Source: Bacillota bacterium
GTDB lineage: Bacteria; Bacillota; Syntrophomonadia; Syntrophomonadales; DTU052
DNA: 63,105 nt
NCBI GenBank assembly: GCA_029781825.1
Contig: JAKOVY010000148.1
Coordinates: 1-63,105 of the forward strand
Direction of reading: 5' to 3'
A program made the position numbers and the translations under genes. Of the stretch, positions 1 to 10,094 are shown piece by piece. The notes under the pieces were generated by a model. That model made no database searches and had not been told where the DNA came from. It saw nothing but the letters and a program-made list of their open reading frames with translations. The first letter of the stretch is position 1, and each line of letters starts with the position of its first letter.

Positions 1-1
1 A

Positions 2-550
2 TCTTATGCCCGTCCCCAGTTGTTTCTGGTACAGGGACCGATGGAAGGCTTCCAGGGCATGGAGTATTCGGGGCTGATCTTTTTCACCGACGAGGTGTTC
101 AACCCCAGATTTAATGAACAGCGCCGGGCCTATTTGGTGGCTCATGAGATAGCACACCAGTGGTGGTATGACATGGTGGGCAACAACCAGCTGCAGGAGC
201 CGTGGCTTGATGAGGGGTTGGCCAGCTGGTCAGCCCGCAAGTACCTGGAAAAGGTTGAATACCGTTCCGTACAGGGGCGCTCAGGGAAGACGCTGGTGGA
301 TCTGGAAAAAGCCCTGACCGAAATTCATTCCAAGAACACTTACCTGGATACTGCGTACCAGGGAGGAGAGAGTTTTTGGCTGCAGTTGGAGGAGGAGTTG
401 GGAGAGGGGCTGGTGCTGAAGGTACTTCGGAGCTATCTGGCAGCCTACAAATTCCAAACCGCTACCACCGAAGACCTGCGCCGGATCATCTCCCAGCACT
501 CCCGGACCCCCATGGAGTCCTTTTTTAAGAGATGGTTTTCAAATCATTAA
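2..550 (+). CDS. M1-family zinc aminopeptidase, 3' part only
   Basis: This is the C-terminal part of a zinc metallopeptidase that removes N-terminal residues from peptides. The frame is open to the left edge, so the true start lies outside the window. The M1 hallmarks are visible: a GMEYSG segment in the place of the usual GxMEN exopeptidase motif, then HEIAHQWW (HExxH) and the third zinc ligand, the Glu of WLDEG, about 18 residues further on. A helical C-terminal segment of roughly 100 residues follows. The TTG at 20 is not a credible start because the conserved domain continues upstream of it. The family is certain; substrate and location cannot be told from this fragment. Confidence 0.9.
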   Translation, partial: SYARPQLFLVQGPMEGFQGMEYSGLIFFTDEVFNPRFNEQRRAYLVAHEIAHQWWYDMVGNNQLQEPWLDEGLASWSARKYLEKVEYRSVQGRSGKTLVDLEKALTEIHSKNTYLDTAYQGGESFWLQLEEELGEGLVLKVLRSYLAAYKFQTATTEDLRRIISQHSRTPMESFFKRWFSNH

Positions 551-578
551 GATGAGATGGCTGCCGGACGGCTAAGCC

Positions 579-917
579 CTAATTGACAATAGAGGCATAT
601 TTTCTTACGATGGATAAAGCTTGGTTTGCGTTTTGCTGGTCGACTACCAGGGTGATTAAATAGGCATGGCTCTCCAGAGGTTCGGTGATCGGCCATCCGG
701 TTGGCTGACCCTCCATGTCGGTAACTGTTTGCATCAACTGAGCAACGCCGGCGGCGTAGGACCGCAGTGAATCATCACCGGGTAAGCTCAGCTTGGGGAT
801 TCTCTCAATTTCTACCGAGCGGAAACCGGCTTCTTTCAGTTCTCGTGCGGCCTGTTCCGCCCGCGCCAAACTGTTGTAGTAAGATAGGATAGCCCGTTGG
901 CCGGGAGCAAGATGCAT
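579..917 (-). CDS. Small conserved-looking protein of unknown function
   Basis: A 112-residue minus-strand protein. I place the start at the ATG at 917 because an AGGGGG Shine-Dalgarno run lies just upstream on that strand; a longer reading from 1043 would add 42 unstructured residues and has no such site. The first half reads as alternating strand and helix (AILSYYNSLARAEQA, then a helix and a GFRSVEIERI strand), like a small alpha/beta domain that senses or binds something. The second half contains a Gly/Pro-rich loop and ends in YLITLVVDQQNANQA. There is no signal peptide or membrane segment. It lies tail to tail with the M1 peptidase and divergent from argS. It vaguely recalls small stress-protein domains, but I do not recognise it. 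Confidence 0.6.
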   Translation of the reverse strand: MHLAPGQRAILSYYNSLARAEQAARELKEAGFRSVEIERIPKLSLPGDDSLRSYAAGVAQLMQTVTDMEGQPTGWPITEPLESHAYLITLVVDQQNANQALSIVRKYASIVN

Positions 918-1200
918 CTTTTTTCCCCCTTGATAGTATTGAGATTGACTCCGACTGCAGATGGGGTTCAGGGGATCCCCGGTAAAAGGCGGCTCGGCAC
1001 TATCGGTTTGAACCGCCCGCAAACGGTGAAATATTATTGTCAACTACGAATAATTTGCCCTCAAACCCGGGAGATAAAACATATGAGACGGAAATGTGGC
1101 CGGCAGCCTCGCCGCAAGGCATATATCAGGGGGGCTTGAATTCGAACCCGGGTGTTGACGGACATGGTCAGATGAGTTGGGGAACTGGGAGGAATTCTAT

Positions 1201-2883
1201 GTGAACTTTATCGAGGACATTAAGCGTCAGTTGCGTGAAGCCATTGACGAGGCCTTGGAGAAGCTGCGAAATAATCAGGAACTGGCATACTCAAATATTC
1301 CCGACTATGTTATTGAAGTACCCCGGGAGAGGAATCACGGGGATTTTGCCGCCAATGTGGCCATGATGATGGCCCGGGAAGCCAGAATGGCTCCCCGCAA
1401 GATCGCCGAATTGATCGCGGACCGTCTGTCGCTTGACCGATCCCTGGTTCGGAAAGTCGAAGTGGCGGGAGCCGGGTTCATTAACTTTCACCTCAATTCG
1501 GACTGGGTTTATTCAGTGCCGCCGGTAATCCTGGCCATGGGTGACGACTTCGGCAAGGCGGTAAGAAAGAACGGTAAAAAGGTACAGGTGGAATTCGTCA
1601 GTGCCAATCCCACCGGTGACCTGCATATGGGCAATGCCCGGGGCGGCGCCATTGGAGATACGCTCGCCAACATCCTTGATGCCTGCGGGTATGAGGTGGA
1701 GAGGGAGTTTTATATCAACGATGCCGGAAATCAGATAGAACTCTTCGGGGCCTCATTGGAGGCCCGCTACCTGGAACTGCTGGGCGAGCCGTTCAGCATG
1801 CCTGAATCCGGCTATATGGGGCAGGATGTTATCGATACCGTAAAAGAAGCCATAGTCGAATTCGGGGATTGTCTGCTGGAACTCAATTCCGATGACCGGC
1901 GGTGGAAGTTGACGGGGTTTGCCCTGGAACGAAGGATTGAGTATATCAAAAAGAGCTTGAGCCGTTTTGGGATTGAGTACGATGTTTGGTTCGCGGAGAG
2001 TACCCTTCATGAATCCGGCGAGGTTGAAGCGGTGATAGAAGAGCTTTCTGACAAAGGTTATATTTATGAAATGGATGGTGCCAAATGGTTTAAGTCAACG
2101 CTCTTCAAAGATGAAAAGGACGAGGTCGTTATAAGGAACAACGGGGTTCCCACCTATTTTGCTGCGGATATCGCTTATCACCGCAACAAGTTTCAGCGGG
2201 GATTCGACTGGGTGATTAACGTATGGGGCGCCGATCACCACGGACATGTAGCCCGCATGAAGGGCGCCATTGAAGCTCTGGGATATGATCCGGATCGGTT
2301 GGATGTGGTACTGATGCAGTTGGTCAGGCTTTATCGCGGCGGGGAGATTGTGAGGATGTCGAAGCGAACCGGAACCCTGGTTACCCTGGATGAGCTGATT
2401 GATGAGGTTGGCAAGGATGCGGCTCGGTTCTTTTTTGTTATGCGCAGCCCGGACAGCCATCTGGATTTTGACCTGGATCTGGCCAAGAAGGAGGGGCAGG
2501 AGAATCCGGTTTATTATGCCCAGTATGCCCATGCCAGGATATGCAGCATCCTGCGGCAGAGCCGGGCCCAGGGCATCAAATTCCCGCGGGTGGAGGATAC
2601 GGATCTCCATGTCTTAAAAGAACCGGAAGAACTGGAGCTGTTGCGGAAACTGGCCGAGTTCCCTGACGAGGTCAGAATTGCCGGCAGGACCCTGGCGCCG
2701 CAGAGGATCCCCCACTATGTACTCGACCTGGCGGGTCTCCTGCACAGCTTTTACAATCATCACCGGGTTATAATTGATGATGAAAAGCTCCGGGATGCCA
2801 GGTTGATATTGATGCAGGCGGTGAGAATAACTATAAAGAATGCCTTGACCATGATCGGAGTGAAGGCTCCGGAGAGGATGTAG
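1201..2883 (+). CDS. argS: Arginyl-tRNA synthetase
   Basis: Charges tRNA(Arg) with arginine in the cytoplasm. At 560 residues the length is normal for the class I enzyme. The N-terminal Add-1 domain that contacts the tRNA elbow comes first, then the HIGH-equivalent in [13 protein letters not shown], the KMSKS-equivalent in VRMSKRTG, and the DALR anticodon-binding domain at the C terminus, ending in [13 protein letters not shown] chose the GTG at 1201 because GGGAGG lies eight bases upstream; the in-frame TTG at 1177 has no good ribosome site. It is followed by the delta-subunit-like gene and pyrG, the same order as in Bacillus. Confidence 0.96.
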   Translation: MNFIEDIKRQLREAIDEALEKLRNNQELAYSNIPDYVIEVPRERNHGDFAANVAMMMAREARMAPRKIAELIADRLSLDRSLVRKVEVAGAGFINFHLNSDWVYSVPPVILAMGDDFGKAVRKNGKKVQVEFVSANPTGDLHMGNARGGAIGDTLANILDACGYEVEREFYINDAGNQIELFGASLEARYLELLGEPFSMPESGYMGQDVIDTVKEAIVEFGDCLLELNSDDRRWKLTGFALERRIEYIKKSLSRFGIEYDVWFAESTLHESGEVEAVIEELSDKGYIYEMDGAKWFKSTLFKDEKDEVVIRNNGVPTYFAADIAYHRNKFQRGFDWVINVWGADHHGHVARMKGAIEALGYDPDRLDVVLMQLVRLYRGGEIVRMSKRTGTLVTLDELIDEVGKDAARFFFVMRSPDSHLDFDLDLAKKEGQENPVYYAQYAHARICSILRQSRAQGIKFPRVEDTDLHVLKEPEELELLRKLAEFPDEVRIAGRTLAPQRIPHYVLDLAGLLHSFYNHHRVIIDDEKLRDARLILMQAVRITIKNALTMIGVKAPERM

Positions 2884-2996
2884 GATATAACCCGGGGCTT
2901 TTACACAGAACCCTGTGTTTGGCTCCTGAAGGAGGGAAATAATTTCTTTCGGATTAATTATTAGAGGAGTGACATGCTTGGAGGAGGCGATGGTTG

Positions 2997-3206
2997 ATGG
3001 AAAAAAAGAGTGAGGCCGACTGGGCCTACGCTATCATCGCGGAAAAAGGAGGCCCGGTTTTCTACCGCGACCTGGTCGAAGAGATCATTGAACGTATGAA
3101 TAAACCCAAGGATCCCAAGACTATGGCTTCGATTTACACCAGGATCAATCTCGATAATCGGCTTAACCATATTGGCGAAGGTTACTGGGTTCTGAGAGAA
3201 GAATAA
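2997..3206 (+). CDS. rpoE: RNA polymerase delta-subunit-like HARE-HTH protein
   Basis: A 69-residue protein equal to the N-terminal HARE-HTH (ASXL-type winged helix) domain of the Firmicutes RNA polymerase delta subunit: an ADWAYAIIAEKGGPVFYRDL opening, then TMASIYTRIN and GYWVLREE. Its place between argS and pyrG matches Bacillus rpoE. In Bacillus the protein is about 170 residues and ends in a long acidic disordered tail; this gene stops just after the globular domain, so only the domain is present. A GGAGGAGG site lies upstream. Either the TTG at 2994 or the ATG at 2997 may start translation; spacing favours the ATG. Without the tail it may not displace nucleic acid from RNA polymerase as the full subunit does. 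Confidence 0.85.
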   Translation: MEKKSEADWAYAIIAEKGGPVFYRDLVEEIIERMNKPKDPKTMASIYTRINLDNRLNHIGEGYWVLREE

Positions 3207-3233
3207 TAGTTTCAAACAGGAGGTTGGATTTTA

Positions 3234-3869
3234 ATGAAGATAATCTGGTTGGGGCACGCTTCTTTCCTGATTGAAACCGGAGCGACCCGCATTGTAACCG
3301 ACCCGTTTGATGAAACCACCGGGTATCGTATTCCAAGTATTTCAGCCGACCTGGTCACAGTAAGCCATGATCACTATGATCATAATGCGGTGGATTGGGT
3401 TGCGGGAGAACCCCGGATTGTGTCTTCTCCCGGGCAAACCCGTTTCCAAGAGGTTGAGATTCTTGGGGTTCCCAGTTTTCATGACAAGGAAAAAGGCAGG
3501 CTGAGAGGGAGAAACACCATATTTGTGATAAAGGCCGAAGGCTTGACCGTATGCCACCTTGGGGACCTCGGGCACCTGCTCGAACCCGATCAGCTGGAAG
3601 CGATAGGCAAGGTTGACGTTCTTCTCGTGCCGGTGGGAGGGACCTACACCATAACCGCCGACGAAGCGGTAAAGCTTGTGGCAGCCGTGAAGCCGCGAGT
3701 TACCGTTCCCATGCACTTTAAAGCCCCGCCCTGTACCATCAACGTAGCACCGTTGGAAGATTTTACCCGGCACTATGAACGGGTTGCCAAACTTCCGTAT
3801 TTGGAAATATCGAGGGAAGAAATGGCGTCACTGCCCGAGGTGGTTGTCCTGGATTATTCTTATATTTGA
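3234..3869 (+). CDS. Metallo-beta-lactamase-fold hydrolase, UPF0173 type
   Basis: A 211-residue single-domain MBL-fold protein of the UPF0173 (YtkL/UlaG-like) family. The opening IWLGHASFLIE, the metal site SHDHYDHN, the second site HLGDLGH and a late MHFK histidine are all in place, so a two-metal active centre is expected. An AGGAGG site precedes the ATG. It sits in the short gap between the delta-like gene and pyrG and is probably cotranscribed. The substrate is unknown; family members are usually annotated only as metal-dependent hydrolases. The family call is firm and the role is not. Confidence 0.88.
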   Translation: MKIIWLGHASFLIETGATRIVTDPFDETTGYRIPSISADLVTVSHDHYDHNAVDWVAGEPRIVSSPGQTRFQEVEILGVPSFHDKEKGRLRGRNTIFVIKAEGLTVCHLGDLGHLLEPDQLEAIGKVDVLLVPVGGTYTITADEAVKLVAAVKPRVTVPMHFKAPPCTINVAPLEDFTRHYERVAKLPYLEISREEMASLPEVVVLDYSYI

Positions 3870-3876
3870 CCGCTGA

Positions 3877-5538
<1,662 letters not shown>

Positions 5539-5556
5539 AAAAGTGAGCCCAAGGAC

Positions 5557-5597
5557 AAGGGGTTCGGCTGCCGCTTAACCGAACCCCTGTTTTTTTG
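5557..5597 (+). terminator. Rho-independent terminator after pyrG
   Basis: A perfect 10-bp stem AGGGGTTCGG / CCGAACCCCT (5558-5567 with 5579-5588) is followed by a run of seven T. On the other strand it lies downstream of the convergent thiolase gene, but a matching T run for that direction is weak. Confidence 0.9.
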
Positions 5598-5654
5598 TGT
5601 ATTCCCGGCTCTAACTCGAATGATTATCGCCGCTTTAGCGGGCAGTTGTCGCGG

Positions 5655-6833
5655 TTAAATTAGTTCCACCACGGTAGCACAGGCGGGACCGCCGCCGGCG
5701 CAGAGCGAGGCTACCCCGTATTTTACGCCCCGTCTTCTCATTTCATGAACCAGGGTAATTATCAGGCGCACACCCGTCTGGCCCACCGGATGCCCCAATG
5801 AAATACCGGAGCCGTTGACGTTGATGATGCTCTTGTCGATCTTCAATTCACGGTTGCAGGCAATTACCTGAGCGGCAAAGGCTTCGTTCAATTCCCACAA
5901 ACCGATATCTTCTTTGGTCAGCCCTGCGTACTTCAAGGCTTTTTGCACCGCCGGCACTACCCCGATACCCATGATTTTGGGATCAACTGCGGCCGAAGCT
6001 GTGCTTACGATTTTCGCCATCGGTTTGAGTCCCAGTTCCGCGGCCTTTTCACGGTGCGTAAGTATCATGGCTGCACCCGCATCGTTCAGCCCGGAAGCGT
6101 TTCCGGCTGTTACCGTCCCATCTTTCTTGAAAGCCGGCTTCAGCTTCGATAAAGACTCCATATTGGTGTCGGCACGAGGGTGTTCGTCGACCTCAAATAT
6201 CACGGTCCCCTTTTTGGTTTTAACCTCAACCGGCACGATCTCCTCTTTGAATTTGCCTTCCGCAATGGCGGCGCACGCGCGCTGGTGGCTCATTAACGCC
6301 CATTCATCCTGTTCCTCGCGGCTGATATTATACATCTCCGCCAGGTTTTCGGCGGTAATCCCCATATGATAGTCGTTGAAAGCGTCGATAAGTCCGTCGT
6401 AAAGCATCTGATCGAGCAGTTTGGCGTCGCCCATCCTGAGCCCCTGGCGGACTTTCGGCAGCATATATACGCAGTTGCTCATGCTCTCATAGCCGACAAC
6501 CATGCCCACATCGATCTTGTTTAAAAGGATCTCCTGACAGATGATTTCCGTAGCCCGCATCGATGAGGGGCACTGCTGGTTGATAGTGAGAGCCACGGTT
6601 TCCACCGGACATCCGATCCCCAGGCACACCTGACGCCCGGTATTGCCTTTATTGCCGCCCTGGTAAACATGACCGGCTGCCACTTCATCAATCAGATCAG
6701 GTTTGATCCCCGTCTTTTCAAGGACTCCTTTGCCGGCTGCTATGCCCAGCTCGACGGCGCTGAAACTGCTGAGACTTCCCATATAATCGCCGATTGCGGT
6801 TCTAACCCCACCTATGATAACAACTTCTCTCAT
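5655..6833 (-). CDS. Acetyl-CoA acetyltransferase (thiolase)
   Basis: A 392-residue thiolase that condenses or cleaves acetoacetyl-CoA or other 3-ketoacyl-CoA. The acylated cysteine is Cys88 in NQQCPSSMRA; most degradative and biosynthetic thiolases have CxSGM or CGSGL here, so the CPSSM version is unusual. The GHPVGQTG histidine and the second catalytic cysteine in SLCAGGGPA are present. A GAGG site is found upstream on the minus strand. It is one of only three minus-strand genes in the window and interrupts the pyrG-spo0F order known from Bacillus. In a fatty-acid or butyrate-degrading anaerobe it would act in beta-oxidation; that role is inferred. Confidence 0.9.
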   Translation of the reverse strand: MREVVIIGGVRTAIGDYMGSLSSFSAVELGIAAGKGVLEKTGIKPDLIDEVAAGHVYQGGNKGNTGRQVCLGIGCPVETVALTINQQCPSSMRATEIICQEILLNKIDVGMVVGYESMSNCVYMLPKVRQGLRMGDAKLLDQMLYDGLIDAFNDYHMGITAENLAEMYNISREEQDEWALMSHQRACAAIAEGKFKEEIVPVEVKTKKGTVIFEVDEHPRADTNMESLSKLKPAFKKDGTVTAGNASGLNDAGAAMILTHREKAAELGLKPMAKIVSTASAAVDPKIMGIGVVPAVQKALKYAGLTKEDIGLWELNEAFAAQVIACNRELKIDKSIINVNGSGISLGHPVGQTGVRLIITLVHEMRRRGVKYGVASLCAGGGPACATVVELI

Positions 6834-7183
6834 CCTTTAACCTCCTCTGAACTGTATGATCCGGTGTAGTTGAAACTGGCCGAATAATCACCTCCTGCCT
6901 GCGAATACACATGTTTCCGGTCTGAGGGATAGATCTGTTGACGTTTGCGAGGTCGCATGCGGATGGTTGCAGTTGAGGCCGTATGATAACGAGTTGATAC
7001 CGTTGATTGTTGCTGCGGCTGTTTCTGATTATTGGCGACCAGTGTATAAAACTATTCGACTTCTGGTGATCATTTCCTGCAACAGCAATTTTACGTTAAC
7101 GGAATTGTTTCTGCCCGGGATCAACCAAGGTATAATAATTCTTAGGTTGGGGTTTGTAATTTTGATGGAAAGCGAAGGAAGCC
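6834..7183. other. Divergent intergenic region, thiolase and femX-like gene
   Basis: About 350 bases without a credible gene. It holds the ribosome site of the minus-strand thiolase at its left end and a candidate sigma-A promoter for the plus-strand gene at its right end. I see no clear minus-strand promoter and no riboswitch or strong hairpin. Confidence 0.6.
7108..7136 (+). promoter_or_regulatory. Candidate sigma-A promoter for the femX-like gene
   Basis: TTTCTG at 7108-7113 and a perfect TATAAT at 7131-7136, separated by 17 bases, about 50 bases before the start codon. The -35 element is weak. Confidence 0.5.
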
Positions 7184-8272
7184 ATGATGAGTGTTAGAGT
7201 TGTAGAACTGTCACAAGCAGATGAGTACGATCGATTTGTATCCGGCCATCCCAAAGGGCATATACTCCAGACTCGGGAATGGGGTGAAGTCAAGCGGAGC
7301 ATGGGATGGGTGCCCCTGCCGGTGGCGTTGTATGAAAACGGGCGCATAAGGGGGGCCATCCTCGTTCTCAAGCGCAGGCTGCCCATACCGGGAATGAATA
7401 AATCGATCTTTTATGCTCCGCGGGGACCGGTGGCAGATATTGATGATTACGACCTCCTGGACCGCCTGTTTAAGGGGGTACGTGATCTGGCCAGGGCCCA
7501 GGGAGCGATTTTTCTCAAGATTGATCCGGATATTGAGAGTTCCAATGAAGCCTTCAGGGATTACCTGATATCACGGGGCTTCAGGAAAACCACCACCGCC
7601 GAAGGTTTTGAGGGGGTCCAGCCCACCTATGTCTTCCGCCTGGACATTACCCCCGATGAGGAGCAGCTCCTGGAACAGATGGCGTCAAAAACCCGATACA
7701 ATATTCGGCTGGCGCAGAGAAAAGGAGTAGTTGTACGCCAGGCTTCCGACAAGCAGGATCTGGCAGAGTTTTACCGGATATTACAGGAAACCGCGGAAAG
7801 GGATCGTTTCCTCATACGTGATTACAGCTATTTCGAGGTGATTTGGGAGCAACTGGTGGAGCGGGGCAGGGCCAGACTGTTTATGGCCGAGTATCAGGGG
7901 CGGTACATTGCCGGCACTCTGGCGTTTATACTGGGAGACAAGGCCTGGTACATCTATGGAGCATCCAGCAATGAACACCGCAACGTAATGCCCAACTACC
8001 TTTTGCAGTGGACCATGATCAAGTGGGCCCGGGAAAACGGATGTACCCTGTACGATTTTCGAGGGGTTTCCGGTGACCTGTCGCAGGACAACCCCCTGTA
8101 CGGACTGTATCGCTTCAAAAAGGGGTTTGCCGCCACCTTTACCGAGTTTATCGGGGAGTGGGATCAGGTTTATTCTCCCCTTTTTTACTGGCTATGGACG
8201 CAGGTGCTGCCCGTCTACTATAAGGCCGTCAGGTGGGTCATACGTTGGAGGAAGAGGCTGAACCATGACTGA
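7184..8272 (+). CDS. femX: FemAB-family peptidoglycan bridge aminoacyltransferase
   Basis: A 362-residue FemAB/FemX-type ligase. Proteins of this family use aminoacyl-tRNA to add amino acids to the lipid II stem peptide, or act similarly on other substrates. Both GNAT-like halves are visible: an ILQTREWGEVK opening, SKTRYNIRLAQRKG in the middle, and YDFRGVSG with YRFKKGF near the end. There are adjacent ATG codons at 7184 and 7187; the AAGGA site fits the second slightly better. The stop overlaps the start of the next gene by eight bases, so it is translationally coupled to the alanine racemase homologue, which fits a shared cell-wall role. The transferred amino acid is unknown. Confidence 0.88.
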   Translation: MMSVRVVELSQADEYDRFVSGHPKGHILQTREWGEVKRSMGWVPLPVALYENGRIRGAILVLKRRLPIPGMNKSIFYAPRGPVADIDDYDLLDRLFKGVRDLARAQGAIFLKIDPDIESSNEAFRDYLISRGFRKTTTAEGFEGVQPTYVFRLDITPDEEQLLEQMASKTRYNIRLAQRKGVVVRQASDKQDLAEFYRILQETAERDRFLIRDYSYFEVIWEQLVERGRARLFMAEYQGRYIAGTLAFILGDKAWYIYGASSNEHRNVMPNYLLQWTMIKWARENGCTLYDFRGVSGDLSQDNPLYGLYRFKKGFAATFTEFIGEWDQVYSPLFYWLWTQVLPVYYKAVRWVIRWRKRLNHD

Positions 8273-9479
8273 ATTGCCTACCAATACGGACAAATGGATA
8301 GAAGTAGATTTGGACGCAATCGGGCACAACCTGAGGGAGATAAGGCGGATTATGCAGCCCGGAACCCGGCTTATGGCCGTGGTCAAGGCCAATGCCTACG
8401 GATTGGGAGCAGTACCGGTGGCTGGGGAGCTGGTAAGGCTTGGGGTGGACCTGCTGGGAGTTACTTTCTTAAGGGAAGCCCTGCAGTTAAGATACAACGG
8501 GATAGATGAAGATATTATGGTATTTTCGCCGCTGCTGCCTCAAGAATACCCGACGGCGATTGACCATAATATTATAGTGTCGGTCGGTTCCGCAATGGAT
8601 CTGTCCCTGGTGGAAAAAGCCGCAGCCGAGGCGGGCAAAAGAGCACGGGTTCACATAAAAATTGATACCGGCCTGGGAAGGTTTGGCCTGGAACCCGACG
8701 AAGCGGAACCGGTGATCAGGGATGCCGATGCCAGTGAATTAATAGACCTGGAAGGCATTTATACTCATTTTGCCGCCGGGGTTGAAGATGCCTATACCGT
8801 TAAACAGTTTAACCGCTTTCATTCTTTGCTGGACAGCCTTGAAAAGCAGGGCATAAGTATACCCTTGCGCCACTGTTGCAGCAGCAGTTCTTTTTTGCGG
8901 CACCCGCATATGCATCTCGATATGGTGAGGCTTGGCACCGTATTATACGGCCAGTTTCCGGCGGGGAAGGTGATGCCTGGAGTAAACTTAAGGGAATGCT
9001 TCCGTTTTAAGGCCCGGATAGCGGCGGTTCGTTATTTCAAACGCGGCAGCTATCTGGGTTATTACCGCACCTACCGTCTCCCGCATGACAGCAGGGTAGC
9101 TGTAATTCCTGTCGGATTGGTGGATGGCTTCGGGGTTGAAGCCGTTCCTAAGCCTGCAGATGTTATCGACCTCATAAAGATGGGGATCAAACTGTTGGCC
9201 TCTTACTTTAATCTTAACCGAACCGCCTTAACCGCCACTATCAACGGAAGGCCTGTATATATCCGGGGGAAGGTATTTATGCAGTTCTGCCTGGCCGAGA
9301 TTCCTCCCGGGTTGGAGGTCAGCCCCGGAGATGAGGTGGAACTGCCGGTTAAGAGAACCCTGGCATCCCTGGCAGTGCCGCGTTCTTACCTGCGAGAAGG
9401 GCGGAGCCGGACAGATGATAACGACATGCAACCGGGGCTGGAGCCGGGCTTTGGCGGGATAACCGGGGAGAGCATGTAG
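8265..9479 (+). CDS. alr: Divergent alanine racemase-family PLP protein
   Basis: A 404-residue fold-type III PLP protein of the alanine racemase family. The cofactor lysine is in AVVKANAYGLG; the equivalents of Arg136 (GLGRFG), His166 (YTHFA), Arg219 (MVRLG) and the catalytic Tyr265 (second Tyr region of LGYYRTY) can be aligned to the Geobacillus enzyme by eye. However, the GYADG motif reads GLVDG (Tyr284 to Leu), CMD reads FMQ, the SYRVPR motif reads SLAVPR (Tyr354 to Leu), and about 25 residues before it are missing. Several active-site entrance residues are therefore changed, so activity or substrate may differ from D/L-alanine. It is coupled to the FemX-like gene. The last 30 residues look disordered. 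Confidence 0.8.
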   Translation: MTELPTNTDKWIEVDLDAIGHNLREIRRIMQPGTRLMAVVKANAYGLGAVPVAGELVRLGVDLLGVTFLREALQLRYNGIDEDIMVFSPLLPQEYPTAIDHNIIVSVGSAMDLSLVEKAAAEAGKRARVHIKIDTGLGRFGLEPDEAEPVIRDADASELIDLEGIYTHFAAGVEDAYTVKQFNRFHSLLDSLEKQGISIPLRHCCSSSSFLRHPHMHLDMVRLGTVLYGQFPAGKVMPGVNLRECFRFKARIAAVRYFKRGSYLGYYRTYRLPHDSRVAVIPVGLVDGFGVEAVPKPADVIDLIKMGIKLLASYFNLNRTALTATINGRPVYIRGKVFMQFCLAEIPPGLEVSPGDEVELPVKRTLASLAVPRSYLREGRSRTDDNDMQPGLEPGFGGITGESM

Positions 9480-9504
9480 CGGCATCAAATTATTTTATCG
9501 CCGG

Positions 9505-9531
9505 GAAGGAAATTAAATACAGTTATTGAAT
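9505..9531 (+). promoter_or_regulatory. SigH-type promoter of spo0F
   Basis: GAAGGAAAT at 9505-9513 and ATTGAAT at 9525-9531, separated by 11 bases, match the SigH consensus RnAGGAwww-N11/12-RnnGAAT at all defined positions. It lies 40 bases before the spo0F start codon. Spo0F of Bacillus subtilis is known to be SigH-dependent, and sigH itself is in this window. Confidence 0.8.
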
Positions 9532-9570
9532 CTGTTAGAATAGCACGAATGCTGCTGGAGGTATGTAGGA

Positions 9571-9945
9571 ATGGGGTACAGGGTACTGGTGGTAGACGAC
9601 CAAAAAGGGGTTCGGCGCCTGTTGGAAGAGCTGTTCAAAAAAGAGGGTTACGAGGTTAATGTGGCTGTTGACGGGCGCGACAGCATCGAGAAGGTAAAGG
9701 CCAACACCCCTGATATCATACTAATGGACATGAAAATGCCCAACATGAACGGCCTGGAGGCATCGGAAGAGATCATTAAGTATGACAGCAACATACCCAT
9801 CATAATGATGACTGCTTACGGGGAGATGGAGATTGTACAGAAGGCATTGGAAGTAGGAGTCAGACAGTATATCACGAAGCCGTTTGACATCATAGACTTA
9901 AGAAATCTTGTGCGCTCAGTATTGGAACAAAACACGGCCGAGTAA
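9571..9945 (+). CDS. spo0F: Sporulation response regulator Spo0F
   Basis: A 124-residue stand-alone receiver domain with no output domain. The acidic pair is in LVVDDQKG, the phosphorylated Asp is in ILMDMKMP, the conserved Thr is in MMTAYG and the Lys is in ITKPFD. In Bacillus, Spo0F passes phosphate from sporulation kinases to Spo0B in the phosphorelay. The position just upstream of fba, and the SigH promoter, match Bacillus spo0F. Many clostridia lack the full phosphorelay, so its partner here may not be Spo0B. A CheY-type role is the alternative, but gene order and promoter favour Spo0F. Confidence 0.85.
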   Translation: MGYRVLVVDDQKGVRRLLEELFKKEGYEVNVAVDGRDSIEKVKANTPDIILMDMKMPNMNGLEASEEIIKYDSNIPIIMMTAYGEMEIVQKALEVGVRQYITKPFDIIDLRNLVRSVLEQNTAE

Positions 9946-10094
9946 ACGGCCGGCACCATGATTTAACATGTTTATCACAAAACGACCTGGTAAAATAGAA
10001 TTAAGAGCGTAAGATGTGGATTCAAACAGGTAAAGCGTTTTCACTGTAAAGATGACAAATATTCGGCAACCGGGGTAAAATAAGGAGGATAACA

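Noticed and set aside
8265-9479. First impression that the racemase homologue has lost its catalytic tyrosine.
   Set aside because: Counting back from the GYADG-equivalent position places Tyr265 on a conserved tyrosine in LGYYRTY; what is lost is Tyr284 and Tyr354.
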